From: Hymenobacter sediminicola
GTDB taxonomy: Bacteria > Bacteroidota > Bacteroidia > Cytophagales > Hymenobacteraceae
NCBI RefSeq assembly: GCF_014250515.1
Contig: NZ_CP060202.1
Coordinates: 4,351,501 to 4,415,500 of the forward strand
Length of the DNA: 64,000 nt
Direction of reading: 5' to 3'
The position numbers and the translations under genes were made by a program. The notes under the pieces are model-generated. The model was given only the letters and a program-made list of their open reading frames with translations, did not search any database and was not told the origin of the DNA. Every line of letters starts with the position of its first letter. Within the stretch, counting starts at the first letter, position 1. Below, one piece after another: positions 18,699-26,715 of this stretch.

Positions 18699-19035
18699 GC
18701 GCTACCCTGGGTTTGTATTTCGGCGCGTCCGTTCACCAGTCGGTCAAGCCGTTTCTGTTGTGCGGCGGTAGCGCCAGGGGGTTTGCACATGCGGCCTCGC
18801 CTACTGGGTTGTCTGCTTCTGAAAGGTGCCAGCCTGCTCCTGGGCCCGCACGCCGCATCGGGCCGTTGCATTCCTCTGGCAGACGCTTGTAATCCCTCCG
18901 CCCCCTTCCTATCTTACCGCTACTTCCCGCCCCCGCTTCTCCTACCACCGCCTATTGCCCCTGCCACACTGCCCCGGCCTCTATTGGTCCGGCCGTGGCA
19001 TGGGCTTTTCTGTTTTTCAGGCTTTCCTCTCCACG
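18699..19035. other. Intergenic region, 337 bp, no supported gene
   Basis: No reading frame here has a convincing start or composition, and I saw no terminator with a T-run. A weak inverted repeat has arms GGCGCTACC (18698-18706) and GGTAGCGCC (18767-18775) 60 bases apart. The region ends at the lipoprotein gene start at 19036. It may hold that gene's promoter and the 3' untranslated end of the T9SS gene. Confidence 0.5.
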
Positions 19036-19569
19036 ATGCGCAAGCTGCTGCTTTACTCCGCAATTCTGCTGCTCACCCAGTGCTCCAAATGCAAAGACAA
19101 CGACCCCAACCCGCTGGAACAGCTGCCCCCAGCCACCCAGACTGGGGCCAACACCTTCGGCTGCCTGGTCAACGGCCAAGCTTGGACGCCGAAAGGCTAT
19201 ACTGGTAGTTCCAACAACAGCGTCTCCTATGACCCTGGCTATCGATTCGGCACACTTAACATCAGCGCCTACCGCTATCAGTCGAAAGAAGCCAGTTCCC
19301 GGGAGGATATCACCCTTTTCTCTGACAGTCTTAAAACAGCCGGCATATATCCGCTCACACGTCCAGGAAGGCAGGAAGGTTTATTTAGTGGGCAAACCGG
19401 CCAGTGTGACTTTTATGCCCGCGACACCCACTACCGCCGGGGCAAGCTGACCATCACCCGGCTGGATATTCCCGGCCGCGTCATCTCCGGCACATTTGAG
19501 TTCACCTTGGCCAAGCCCGGCTGCGACACCATCCGCGTCACCAAAGGCCGCTTCGACTATAAACTCTGA
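19036..19569 (+). CDS. Small lipoprotein, possible DUF6252-type
   Basis: The ATG at 19036 begins a lipoprotein signal (MRKLLLYSAILLLTQC, lipobox LTQC) of a 177-residue protein. The mature part holds NTFGCLVNGQAWTPKGYTG near residues 40-60, a pattern I associate with the Bacteroidota lipoprotein family named DUF6252, followed by beta-strand-like segments (RGKLTITRLDIPGRVISGTFEFTL, then GCDTIRVTKGRFDYKL). Upstream in-frame codons extend the reading frame but would destroy the signal. Function is unknown. It precedes the unrecognised 231-residue gene on the same strand. Confidence 0.7.
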   Translation: MRKLLLYSAILLLTQCSKCKDNDPNPLEQLPPATQTGANTFGCLVNGQAWTPKGYTGSSNNSVSYDPGYRFGTLNISAYRYQSKEASSREDITLFSDSLKTAGIYPLTRPGRQEGLFSGQTGQCDFYARDTHYRRGKLTITRLDIPGRVISGTFEFTLAKPGCDTIRVTKGRFDYKL

Positions 19570-19756
19570 TTGGTTCTTCCCCTCACTCAGCCAGTGCTAT
19601 GCCTACGCTACTACTCGTGTGGTTGGTCAGTAAGTGGGCGGCGCTGCTGGGGTCCCCTGGCCGCGCCTTAGCAGCTGTTTAGTTTTTCAATTGCCCTATC
19701 CGGGGCCGGGCGGCGGGTGCCGCGCGGTACTCCCTCCTACTTTATCTATTTCACGC

Positions 19757-20452
19757 ATGTACGACGAACAGTACGAGAATCATTTCCTTAATATCCGGGC
19801 CTCGCGGGCGGTGTTTCTGCAGTTTGCCCAGTACACGGCCACGGCCCTGGCCGGCACGCCCAGCGCGGCCCTCAAGAAGCTGACCGCCCCGTTTCAGCAG
19901 CTCGTCACGGACCTAGAGCAGGGCCTGACTGCCCGCGCCGGGCAGGCGGGCTCCGGCCAGGGCGGCACCCTCACTCAGGACGAGGCAATTGGCCAGATTC
20001 AGGAGTTTGTGCGCGAAACCAACGACGTGCTGCTTGTGCCCCGATACCGCAAGCAGCCCGCCACGCTGCGGGAGTTGCTGCCCCAGGGCCTCGACTACCT
20101 CACCGGGGCCGCTAAAAAAGACCTGCCTACCCGCTTCGAGGCCTTCGTGAAGAAGCTCGAAGCCTACGCTGCCGACCTCGGTGCCCAGCCCGCCACCGAC
20201 GGCCGCGCCCTGCTCGCGGCCCTGGCCACGGCCACCACCGCCCGCACCAAAACCCGCCTAGCCGAAACCGCCACCATCAGCACCCTCGGCACCGACTGGC
20301 GTGCGCTGTGCGAAGCCCTCTGGCAGGTGCACTGCGTGGGTCTGGCCGAGTATTATCAGGAGCCCGCCAAGGCCCGCACCCTGTTCGCCTATCATCTGCT
20401 GAAAAGCCGCAACGGCGGCAAGAAGAAGCCTGCCCCTCAGCTCGTGGCCTAA
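19757..20452 (+). CDS. Unrecognised 231-residue protein next to the palindrome array
   Basis: The ATG at 19757 begins MYDEQYENHFLNIRASRAVFLQ. The 231-residue product has no signal peptide, is rich in Ala and Leu, and is likely helical and cytoplasmic (for example SAALKKLTAPFQQLVTDLEQGL, near residues 35-55). The C-terminus is basic (SRNGGKKKPAPQLVA). A Gly-rich patch (QAGSGQGGTLTQDEA) sits near residue 65. I recognise no domain. The stop at 20452 is only 78 bp before a set of CCGCATGCGG palindromes with a 42-bp period, an arrangement that could be meaningful: the protein could bind or depend on the array, but nothing in the sequence proves it. Confidence 0.65.
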   Translation: MYDEQYENHFLNIRASRAVFLQFAQYTATALAGTPSAALKKLTAPFQQLVTDLEQGLTARAGQAGSGQGGTLTQDEAIGQIQEFVRETNDVLLVPRYRKQPATLRELLPQGLDYLTGAAKKDLPTRFEAFVKKLEAYAADLGAQPATDGRALLAALATATTARTKTRLAETATISTLGTDWRALCEALWQVHCVGLAEYYQEPAKARTLFAYHLLKSRNGGKKKPAPQLVA

Positions 20453-20529
20453 CGCCGCCGTTGTGGGGCCACCGGGTGCGCCTCTCCCAACGCTGACCCG
20501 CCGCTTGCGCCCACTTCTCCTACTACTAT

Positions 20530-20740
20530 CTGCCGCATGAGGCGGGTGCTTTCCAGGGAGCCGCAGGCCGGCTGCCGCATGCGGATGGCTACTTCCAGGC
20601 TTCCCCAACCTACTTGCCGCATGCGGAAAGCCACCACCGGCCGGCCGGCACCGTGCTACCGCATGCGGCGGGCCACTCAGGACTTTCCCTAGAGCCTCTA
20701 CCGCATGCGGTAGCACCAGGCCGGTGCGTTACACCCGTCT
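20530..20740. repeat. Array of five 42-bp units with palindromic CCGCATGCGG cores
   Basis: Five cores are at 20533, 20575, 20617, 20659 and 20701, each exactly 42 bp apart. The first core is CCGCATGAGG and the other four are exactly CCGCATGCGG. The unit consensus starts YTRCCGCATGCGG. The other about 27 bases of each unit vary, with weak similarity (TTCCAGG in units 1 and 2). A degenerate core CCGCACGGCG follows at 20741, and CCGCTTGCGC precedes at 20501. The region also holds no convincing gene, and lies between the unrecognised gene (stop 20452) and the terminator of the T9SS gene. The 42-bp period is four helical turns, so all cores face the same side of the DNA. Confidence 0.85.
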
Positions 20741-20769
20741 CCGCACGGCGGCCAATAGCTTCAAAACGC

Positions 20770-20805
20770 AAAAAAGCCCGCCGGCCACAAGGCCAGCGGG
20801 CTTTT
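20770..20805 (-). terminator. Terminator of the 1201-residue T9SS protein gene
   Basis: AAAAAGCCCGCCGGCC and GGCCAGCGGGCTTTT pair with an ACAA loop. On the minus strand it is followed by a T-run and lies 39 bp past the stop at 20844. Confidence 0.85.
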
Positions 20806-20843
20806 CGCTTCGCAGGGGCGAGGCCGCCCCTGCGTTGCCGCCG

Positions 20844-23800
20844 TTAGTCGAGGATTACTTTGCGGGTGATGGTATGCTCGCCGACCTGCACGCGGAGCGT
20901 GTAGAGGCCTTTGGCCAGGCCCTGTACCGGCAGCGCCTGCTGCACGGCACCGGCGCGCACGGCTACGGTTTCGGTGAGTACCTGCTGGCCGAGGCTGTTG
21001 AACAGCAGGGCCTGCGCGGCTTTCACGGCACCCGCCCCGCGGATAGCCAGGTTAAGCGTGCCGTTGTGGCTTGGGTTCGGGAATACGCTCACCTCGCCGC
21101 CGGGCAGCTCGCCTTTGCCCGTGCTCAGCACTGGCCGCAGCTGAATCGTGAACGGACCCTGCGCATCGTTGGAGGCAAAGCCCGATACCGATACGTAGTA
21201 GGTAGTACCCACCGTCAGGCCGCTCAGGGGCAGGGCCGGAGCCTGCGTGTTGGCGCCGGGGCCAGCCTGGCAGGCCAGCTGCGTGAACGGACCGCTGCAG
21301 GTAGCGGCCGAGAACAGGCGCACCTGCCCGGCCGTGTTGCCACCTACCACAATGCCGCCGGAGCTCAGGGCGCTGGTGTGCACAAACGAGAACCATACGT
21401 CGCGGGGGCTGCCGGCCGTGGTGCAGCCAGGGTTGGCGTAGCCGTTGGGCAGCGTGGTGGTAGCACCCAGCGTGGTGGCGTTGGTGGCGGTAGCATTCAC
21501 CGTCAGCACGGTAGCCGTGCAGGGGTCGTCGTTGTTAGCCGGGGCAATGTCGGTGCGGAAGCACACGGGACCTACCCGCTCACTGCTGCCGTTCAGGGTA
21601 CCGCAGTTCTGGCTTACATAGTAGCAATACTGCGTATCGGCGGTCAGGCCGGTGAGCGTAACGCCAGGGGTAGTGCTGGTAACGGTGGTACCGGCACCCG
21701 TGCCGGGCGTGAAGCCCTGCGGGCCATACTCAATCACGAACGAGCCGCTTGGCGTCGGGCCAGCCACGTTCCAGGTGAGTGCCGCGGTGGTAGCCGTGAC
21801 AGTGCCGGTGGTCAGGCCCACTGGCAGTGGGCAGTTGGAGTTGCCGCGTACGCAGATGGTGAAGGCGCTCTGCACCGTGGTGTTGGTGTAGCCCGCTACC
21901 GATACGTAGTAGGTGGTGTTGGGCGTGAGGCCCGTCACGATGAGGCTACCGGCGGTTACGGTGCTGCCGGTGCTGCTTTTGCAGGCCACATCCGAGAACG
22001 GACCAGCGCTGCTGGCCGCCGAGAATACCCGCAGCACGTTGGCGTTGTTGCCGGTCGTGGTCAGCGTTACTTCCGTAGAGCCTACGCCAGCCGCCGCCGT
22101 CGTGAACTTAAACCACACGTCGCGCGGAGCCGTGGCCGTAGATGGCGTACAGGCCGTGCCGGGGTTGGTGTAGCCGCTAGGAGTAGTGCTGGTAGCCCCT
22201 ACCAGCGTGGCGCTGGTGGGCGTCAGGCAGTCGGAGCCCAGCGTGAGCTGCACGGCACCGCTGGGGTCGTCGTTGATGATGAGCGTGCTCACGGTACCGG
22301 TGAGGGTAGCCGTAGAAGAGCCGTCGGGGCAGAGGCCTACTACCGTTACGGTGTAGGGAGTGCCGGCCGTGAGGCCATTCAGCTGAATCGGCGAAGCCGT
22401 GCCGGTAGCCGTAATAGCCGTGCCGCCCGCCGTGGGCGTAGCCGTCACGGTGAAGGTCTGCTGGCCGTTGCCGGGCACGAAGTTCACCTGCGTAGCCGTC
22501 TGGGTGGTGTTCGTGAACGTGAGGGTGCGAGGGTCGCCGCAGGTAGGCGGGAACGTTACGCAAATCGTGAAAGCACCTTCGGGGTTGCCGGTGCCGTAGC
22601 CCGACACGCGCACATAGTACGTAGTGTTCGGCGTGAGCTGGGTAAGGTCGAGTGGCGGAGCCGCCACCGTAGCGCTGGTAGAAGAACACCCAATCTGGGT
22701 GAACGGACCGGCGGCGCTGGCGGCCGAGAAGGCACGCACCTGGCTGGCTGGCACACCCGTCACGAGTACGCGCACGGCCGTAGAAGCTACGCCCGTAGCA
22801 GGCGTCGTGAACGTGAACCATACGTCGCTCGGCGAGGCGGCAATACCGCAGCTGTTCGGCGACGTGCCGGGGTTGGTGTAGCCGCTAGGCGACGTGGTAG
22901 TAGCCTCCGTGTTGTTGCCCGTGGTAGGCGTGCAAGTGGCATTCACGGTCAGCGCAATGGCACCGCTCGGGTCGTCGTTGACGGGAGGCGGCGTAGGCGT
23001 CGTCACACAGATGGTGAAAGGAGCCGCGGTGGCGCTAGGGAGCGTGGCGCTGTACGAGTACACGCGCAGGTAGTAAGTAGCACCAATCGTCAGGCTCGAG
23101 TAGATTTTCACGTTCGGGTCGGAGTAGGCTACCGTGGTCAGAGTGCCGCAGCTACCGCTCAGCAATTCTTGCACATAGTCGCCGGAGCCGGTGAGGGTTA
23201 CGGTGTGTGCCGTAGACGTAGCCACGAAACGGTACCACACGTCATCGTCGGCGGTGCCAACGGGCGTGGCCAAGCCGGCTGTAGGCGTAGCGCCCAGCAG
23301 CGTACCGCTGGTAGCACCAGGGCAGGCTGCCGATATAGCGCCCGGCGTAAGGGAAACAGCAGCGGTGCAGGCGTCGTTGGCAGGCGGGTTGGCGAGCGTC
23401 GTGAAGCTGGCAGGGCCGGCTACCAAGCTGTTGCCGTTGCTGCCGCCGCAGATCTGCGTCACGTAGAAGTCGTACGGGGTGGTTGCCGTCAGGCCCGTCA
23501 GCGAAGCGCTGGTGGTGGTGCTCGTAACTACCGTACCGGCCGTTGAGCCGGGCGTGAAGCCCTGCGGGCCGTACTCAATGCGGAACGTGCCGCCGCCGCC
23601 CGTTACCGTCCAGGTCAGGTTGGCCGTGGTGCTGGTGGCAGTAGCCGCGAGGTTACGCGGAGCCGGGCAGGCAGCTGGAGCTGCTGGCGTGAAGGCGTAC
23701 ACCTGGCCGGTAGCAGGCTTAGCGAAGATGTTGGTGTTTTCGGTGGTGGAGCTAGCCGTTGGGTTAGGTCCCGAGTCGCTCAGCGAGAGGTAAGAACCTG

Positions 23801-24449
23801 CGCCAGTGCCGGTGCCGGCCAGACCGATAGAAGCGCCCAGCGTAGCGGTGGCATTCGTCGGGTTGGGCTCCTGCTGGTAGATAAACTCTACCCGGTTGGA
23901 GCCTTCGTAGAGCTTTACTTGGAAGGAAATAACAGCTAGGTTGACGCCCCAGCGCCACTCCCAGTTCTGCCACTCGAAGGTGAACACCCGGTTCGGAGCC
24001 GTACCAGTTGTCAGGTACGAGGCCTGAGCGGTAGCACCTACCGGCCGGCCGTCCAGGTCGTCGCCGAGGGGCGCTACCAGTGGGCGGTTGGCTGCTACGG
24101 CGGCTGCCAGCGTCGAGATGCTGGATGCCCCGGTGGCGTTAAAGGTCAGGAACCCATTCGACGAGGCCTTCACTGCGGTGAAAGGAGCCCCATCGAACAC
24201 GAACGTGAAGCCCAGCGGAATAGCCGTGGGGGTGATGTAGGTGTCGGCCAGCATATCGGGCAGGGCCGTGCCGCCAACCAGCGGAGTGTACGTGCCCTGT
24301 GAGGCCGCAAACTGATAGGTGTCTACCTGCGCCTGCGCCGGGCGGGCTACGCCCAGCCAGAGGCTAAGCATCAGCGCCGCAAGCACACGCACACGGCTGA
24401 AGGCAGTCGGACTGGTCAGCCCGGCTGTCAAGCGTAAAAGGTGTTGCAT
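20844..24449 (-). CDS. Large modular secreted protein with T9SS sorting domain
   Basis: The ATG at 24449 (MQHLLRLTAGLTSPTAFSRV, with ALMLSLWLGVARPAQA following) starts a signal peptide of a 1201-residue protein. Domains in order: an N-terminal jelly-roll-like region (about 45-260, VSSNGFLTF-like motif KASSNGFLTFNATG), a fibronectin type III-like module (about 262-350), a module with DDDVWYRFVATS (about 355-490), two modules with NDDPSGA openings and DVWF motifs (about 495-640 and 735-880), a short FN3-like module (about 640-735), another FN3 (about 885-980), one more NNDDPCTA module (about 985-1115), and a sorting domain (about 1120-1201, VSVFPNPSHNGTLNLAIRG). It should be a surface or extracellular protein, likely binding polymers or other cells. 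The terminator is at 20770. Confidence 0.88.
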   Translation of the reverse strand: MQHLLRLTAGLTSPTAFSRVRVLAALMLSLWLGVARPAQAQVDTYQFAASQGTYTPLVGGTALPDMLADTYITPTAIPLGFTFVFDGAPFTAVKASSNGFLTFNATGASSISTLAAAVAANRPLVAPLGDDLDGRPVGATAQASYLTTGTAPNRVFTFEWQNWEWRWGVNLAVISFQVKLYEGSNRVEFIYQQEPNPTNATATLGASIGLAGTGTGAGSYLSLSDSGPNPTASSTTENTNIFAKPATGQVYAFTPAAPAACPAPRNLAATATSTTANLTWTVTGGGGTFRIEYGPQGFTPGSTAGTVVTSTTTSASLTGLTATTPYDFYVTQICGGSNGNSLVAGPASFTTLANPPANDACTAAVSLTPGAISAACPGATSGTLLGATPTAGLATPVGTADDDVWYRFVATSTAHTVTLTGSGDYVQELLSGSCGTLTTVAYSDPNVKIYSSLTIGATYYLRVYSYSATLPSATAAPFTICVTTPTPPPVNDDPSGAIALTVNATCTPTTGNNTEATTTSPSGYTNPGTSPNSCGIAASPSDVWFTFTTPATGVASTAVRVLVTGVPASQVRAFSAASAAGPFTQIGCSSTSATVAAPPLDLTQLTPNTTYYVRVSGYGTGNPEGAFTICVTFPPTCGDPRTLTFTNTTQTATQVNFVPGNGQQTFTVTATPTAGGTAITATGTASPIQLNGLTAGTPYTVTVVGLCPDGSSTATLTGTVSTLIINDDPSGAVQLTLGSDCLTPTSATLVGATSTTPSGYTNPGTACTPSTATAPRDVWFKFTTAAAGVGSTEVTLTTTGNNANVLRVFSAASSAGPFSDVACKSSTGSTVTAGSLIVTGLTPNTTYYVSVAGYTNTTVQSAFTICVRGNSNCPLPVGLTTGTVTATTAALTWNVAGPTPSGSFVIEYGPQGFTPGTGAGTTVTSTTPGVTLTGLTADTQYCYYVSQNCGTLNGSSERVGPVCFRTDIAPANNDDPCTATVLTVNATATNATTLGATTTLPNGYANPGCTTAGSPRDVWFSFVHTSALSSGGIVVGGNTAGQVRLFSAATCSGPFTQLACQAGPGANTQAPALPLSGLTVGTTYYVSVSGFASNDAQGPFTIQLRPVLSTGKGELPGGEVSVFPNPSHNGTLNLAIRGAGAVKAAQALLFNSLGQQVLTETVAVRAGAVQQALPVQGLAKGLYTLRVQVGEHTITRKVILD

Positions 24450-24596
24450 GAAAAAATTGAAAAGGGTGGTGGTATACTGGGCAGGCAGAACTCCTGCAGC
24501 GTGAAGCTACTGAAAACAGGCCTTATCTGACATTAAGAGCATGTTAAAATGCCACCAAAATTGTAGGATGCCAGAATATTACACCCTTATTAAAAG

Positions 24597-24633
24597 CGCT
24601 GCCCATCTTCCGGCAAGCGGAGGATGGGCAGCG
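24597..24633 (-). terminator. Terminator of the His-rich lipoprotein gene
   Basis: CGCTGCCCATC and GATGGGCAGCG form an 11-bp stem, extended inward by TTCCG/CGGAG. A TTTT run follows on the minus strand. It is 24 bp after the stop at 24657. Confidence 0.8.
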
Positions 24634-24656
24634 AAACAAGCGAGCAACAACCAGCG

Positions 24657-25481
24657 CTACGGCTGAATCGAGAAGTTGCGGGTTACGGAGTTGTAGGGGC
24701 CGGGAATGAGGTTGCCGCTGGCATCTACCAGCTCCAGTTTCACGGTATTTTCCCCAATGGGCAGGCCTTCCATCATGTAGGGCGCCCATTGGTCCAGCAT
24801 AAACTCGGCTCCGTTGATGGTAGCGCGCACCTGCGTACCACCAGGCTCCAATGTGGTGTTCACGAGGTAGAAATCCAGCATGACCCGCTCGGCATCCTTG
24901 CCGGTATACACATCTTTGGGGCGGCTGTAGAACAGGTGCGGGGCCGTCACATCAAACTTTGGCGTGCCGGGCGCCACTTTGCCCACGGTCACAACGCGTA
25001 GGTCGTAGGCGCCGCGGTGCTTGAGACTCTCGTGATAGGAGCGCGACAGAAACGAGAGGACCACATGCTGCCCATCCACCACGTTCTTGGTGAACTCCGT
25101 GTCGTAGTGCGCCGTGTAGGGCTCGTTGTCGATAATGTTGTGGATGTGCTGTCCTTTCTGCGAGTTAGCCAGATGCGCGGCATGCATGCCGCCCGTCATC
25201 TTAGTGAGCAGGAAATTGCTTAGGTCGTAGTCGAAAGCCACGGCCCCACTGGGCACGGTGGAGCCGGCCGGTGGCGTCTTGAGAATTAGTTGGGCTTCCG
25301 GAAACTTAGGCGAGTCGTTGAAGGGCGTAACGCGGATGCCGTTTTTCGCCTGGGTAGCCGCCGTGGTAGTCACCATTTCGGCGGTAGAGGAGTTGGACGT
25401 ATCCGACTGAATCTTGGCTGCGTCGCAGGCAGCTAGTGCCAGCAGCAAGGCCACGCCAGGCAGTAAAGCAAATGGTTTCAT
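24657..25481 (-). CDS. His-containing lipoprotein, function uncertain
   Basis: The 274-residue product begins with a lipoprotein signal (MKPFALLPGVALLLALAAC, lipobox LAAC). After a Ser/Thr-rich linker a globular part has a His cluster (MHAAHLANSQKGQHIHNIID, about residues 98-118) and further His in EPYTAHYDTEF and SYHESLKHRGAYDLRVV. This resembles small periplasmic domains of the DUF4399/cupredoxin-like type, where His residues may hold a metal ion. A second beta-sandwich-like part follows (about 185-274). No enzyme can be named, and metal binding is an inference. It is divergent from the oxygenase gene 131 bp away. Confidence 0.7.
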   Translation of the reverse strand: MKPFALLPGVALLLALAACDAAKIQSDTSNSSTAEMVTTTAATQAKNGIRVTPFNDSPKFPEAQLILKTPPAGSTVPSGAVAFDYDLSNFLLTKMTGGMHAAHLANSQKGQHIHNIIDNEPYTAHYDTEFTKNVVDGQHVVLSFLSRSYHESLKHRGAYDLRVVTVGKVAPGTPKFDVTAPHLFYSRPKDVYTGKDAERVMLDFYLVNTTLEPGGTQVRATINGAEFMLDQWAPYMMEGLPIGENTVKLELVDASGNLIPGPYNSVTRNFSIQP

Positions 25482-25612
25482 ATAGGGGAAACAGGGATGA
25501 AAAAGACAGAAACAGGAGCCTTTCGGAAACCTGCGTTAGCGGGACAACGTTGGTTTTTTGAGTACCTTGCGCAGCACGCATTCATTGTTCAAAAGTATAG
25601 TGATTTTCCAAG

Positions 25613-26590
25613 ATGGAAGAAAAACTGCTGGAAGAAATTCCCTCCCTCGACCTCGCAGACTTCCGCTCCGGTGACCCGGAGCGCAAAGCCCGCTTTGTTC
25701 AACAGCTCGGCGAAGCCTATCAGAACATCGGCTTCGTTGCCCTCAAGAACCACGGCCTCACCGATGAGCAGACGCAGAAGCTTTATAGTGATGTAAAAGC
25801 TTTCTTCTCGCTGCCCGACGATGTAAAGCAGCAATATGAAAAGCCGGAGCTGGCAGGCCAGCGCGGCTACGTGAGCAAAGGTAAGGAACATGCCAAGGGC
25901 CGCAACACCGGCGACCTGAAGGAGTTCTACCACGTGGGCCAGGAAGTGGACGATGCCAATGACCCCATCGGCGCCGAATACCCCGACAACATCTGGCCCA
26001 ATGAGGTGGACAGCTTCGCGAATACGTCGCGGACCACGTACAAAACGCTGGAAGCCGCTGGCAAAGACGTGCTACGCGCCATTGCGCTGTACTTGAATCT
26101 GCCCGAGAGCTACTTCGATGACAAGGTGCGCAACGGCAACAGCATTCTACGCCCAATCCATTACTACCCGATTGAGAACCCTGACGCAGTACCGGCTGAT
26201 GCTGTACGGGCCGCTGAGCACGGCGACATCAACCTGATTACGCTGCTGATGGGCGCTTCGGCCGATGGTCTGCAAGTAAAGCGCCGCGACGGTAAATGGA
26301 TTCCGATTACGGCCCTGCCGGACCAGATTGTGGTGAACGTAGGCGACATGCTGCAGCGCCTGACCAACGGCGTACTGAAGAGCACCATTCACCGCGTCGT
26401 GAACCCGGCCCGTGAGAAAATGAACTCTTCGCGCTACAGCATCCCATTCTTCATGCACCCACGCTCCGAAATGAGCCTGGCCGCTCTCGAGAACTGCGTA
26501 ACGCCCGAAAATCCCAAGAAGGAGGCCGACATTACGGCAGGCGAATTCCTGAATGAGCGCCTGATTGAGTTGGGCCTCAAGAAGAAATAA
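25613..26590 (+). CDS. Isopenicillin N synthase-like 2-oxoglutarate/Fe(II) oxygenase
   Basis: The 325-residue protein has the fold of the 2OG-Fe(II) oxygenases of the isopenicillin-N-synthase family. The N-terminal DIOX_N region (MEEKLLEEIPSLDLADFRSG to about residue 125, with IGFVALKNHGL) is typical. The iron ligands are the His-x-Asp in AEHGDINLITLL (about 203-205) and the His in LKSTIHRVVNP (about 262). The Arg-x-Ser that binds the co-substrate carboxylate is in SSRYSIPFFMHP (near 275). The substrate is unknown; such proteins hydroxylate or desaturate small molecules. It is followed by a strong terminator and is not in an operon. Confidence 0.9.
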   Translation: MEEKLLEEIPSLDLADFRSGDPERKARFVQQLGEAYQNIGFVALKNHGLTDEQTQKLYSDVKAFFSLPDDVKQQYEKPELAGQRGYVSKGKEHAKGRNTGDLKEFYHVGQEVDDANDPIGAEYPDNIWPNEVDSFANTSRTTYKTLEAAGKDVLRAIALYLNLPESYFDDKVRNGNSILRPIHYYPIENPDAVPADAVRAAEHGDINLITLLMGASADGLQVKRRDGKWIPITALPDQIVVNVGDMLQRLTNGVLKSTIHRVVNPAREKMNSSRYSIPFFMHPRSEMSLAALENCVTPENPKKEADITAGEFLNERLIELGLKKK

Positions 26591-26610
26591 CCCGTTTCTT
26601 CTGCTTAGCA

Positions 26611-26645
26611 AAGCCTCCGCACCATTGGGTTGCGGAGGCTTTTTT
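26611..26645 (+). terminator. Terminator of the oxygenase gene
   Basis: AAGCCTCCGCA and TGCGGAGGCTT pair around a CCATTGGGT loop and are followed by TTTT. Confidence 0.88.
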
Positions 26646-26715
26646 GTGATGACGGAAAGCATATTTTTCTGACTCAACCAGCGTCACAACCAACCGCTTA
26701 TGCTACATTAGGATC

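Noticed and set aside
20530..20740. CRISPR array reading of the 42-bp palindrome array
   Set aside because: The conserved part is about 13 bases and the rest of the units partly resemble one another, and no cas gene is in the window. A CRISPR would need longer identical repeats and unrelated spacers.
20724..23546. 940-codon open frame on the plus strand
   Set aside because: It is antisense to the T9SS protein, whose signal peptide, modules and sorting domain are clear. The long open frame is expected from GC-rich codon bias.
25177..25192. Palindrome GCGGCATGCATGCCGC
   Set aside because: It is inside the His-rich lipoprotein coding sequence, is single, and fits ordinary codons, so it is not taken as part of the CCGCATGCGG array.
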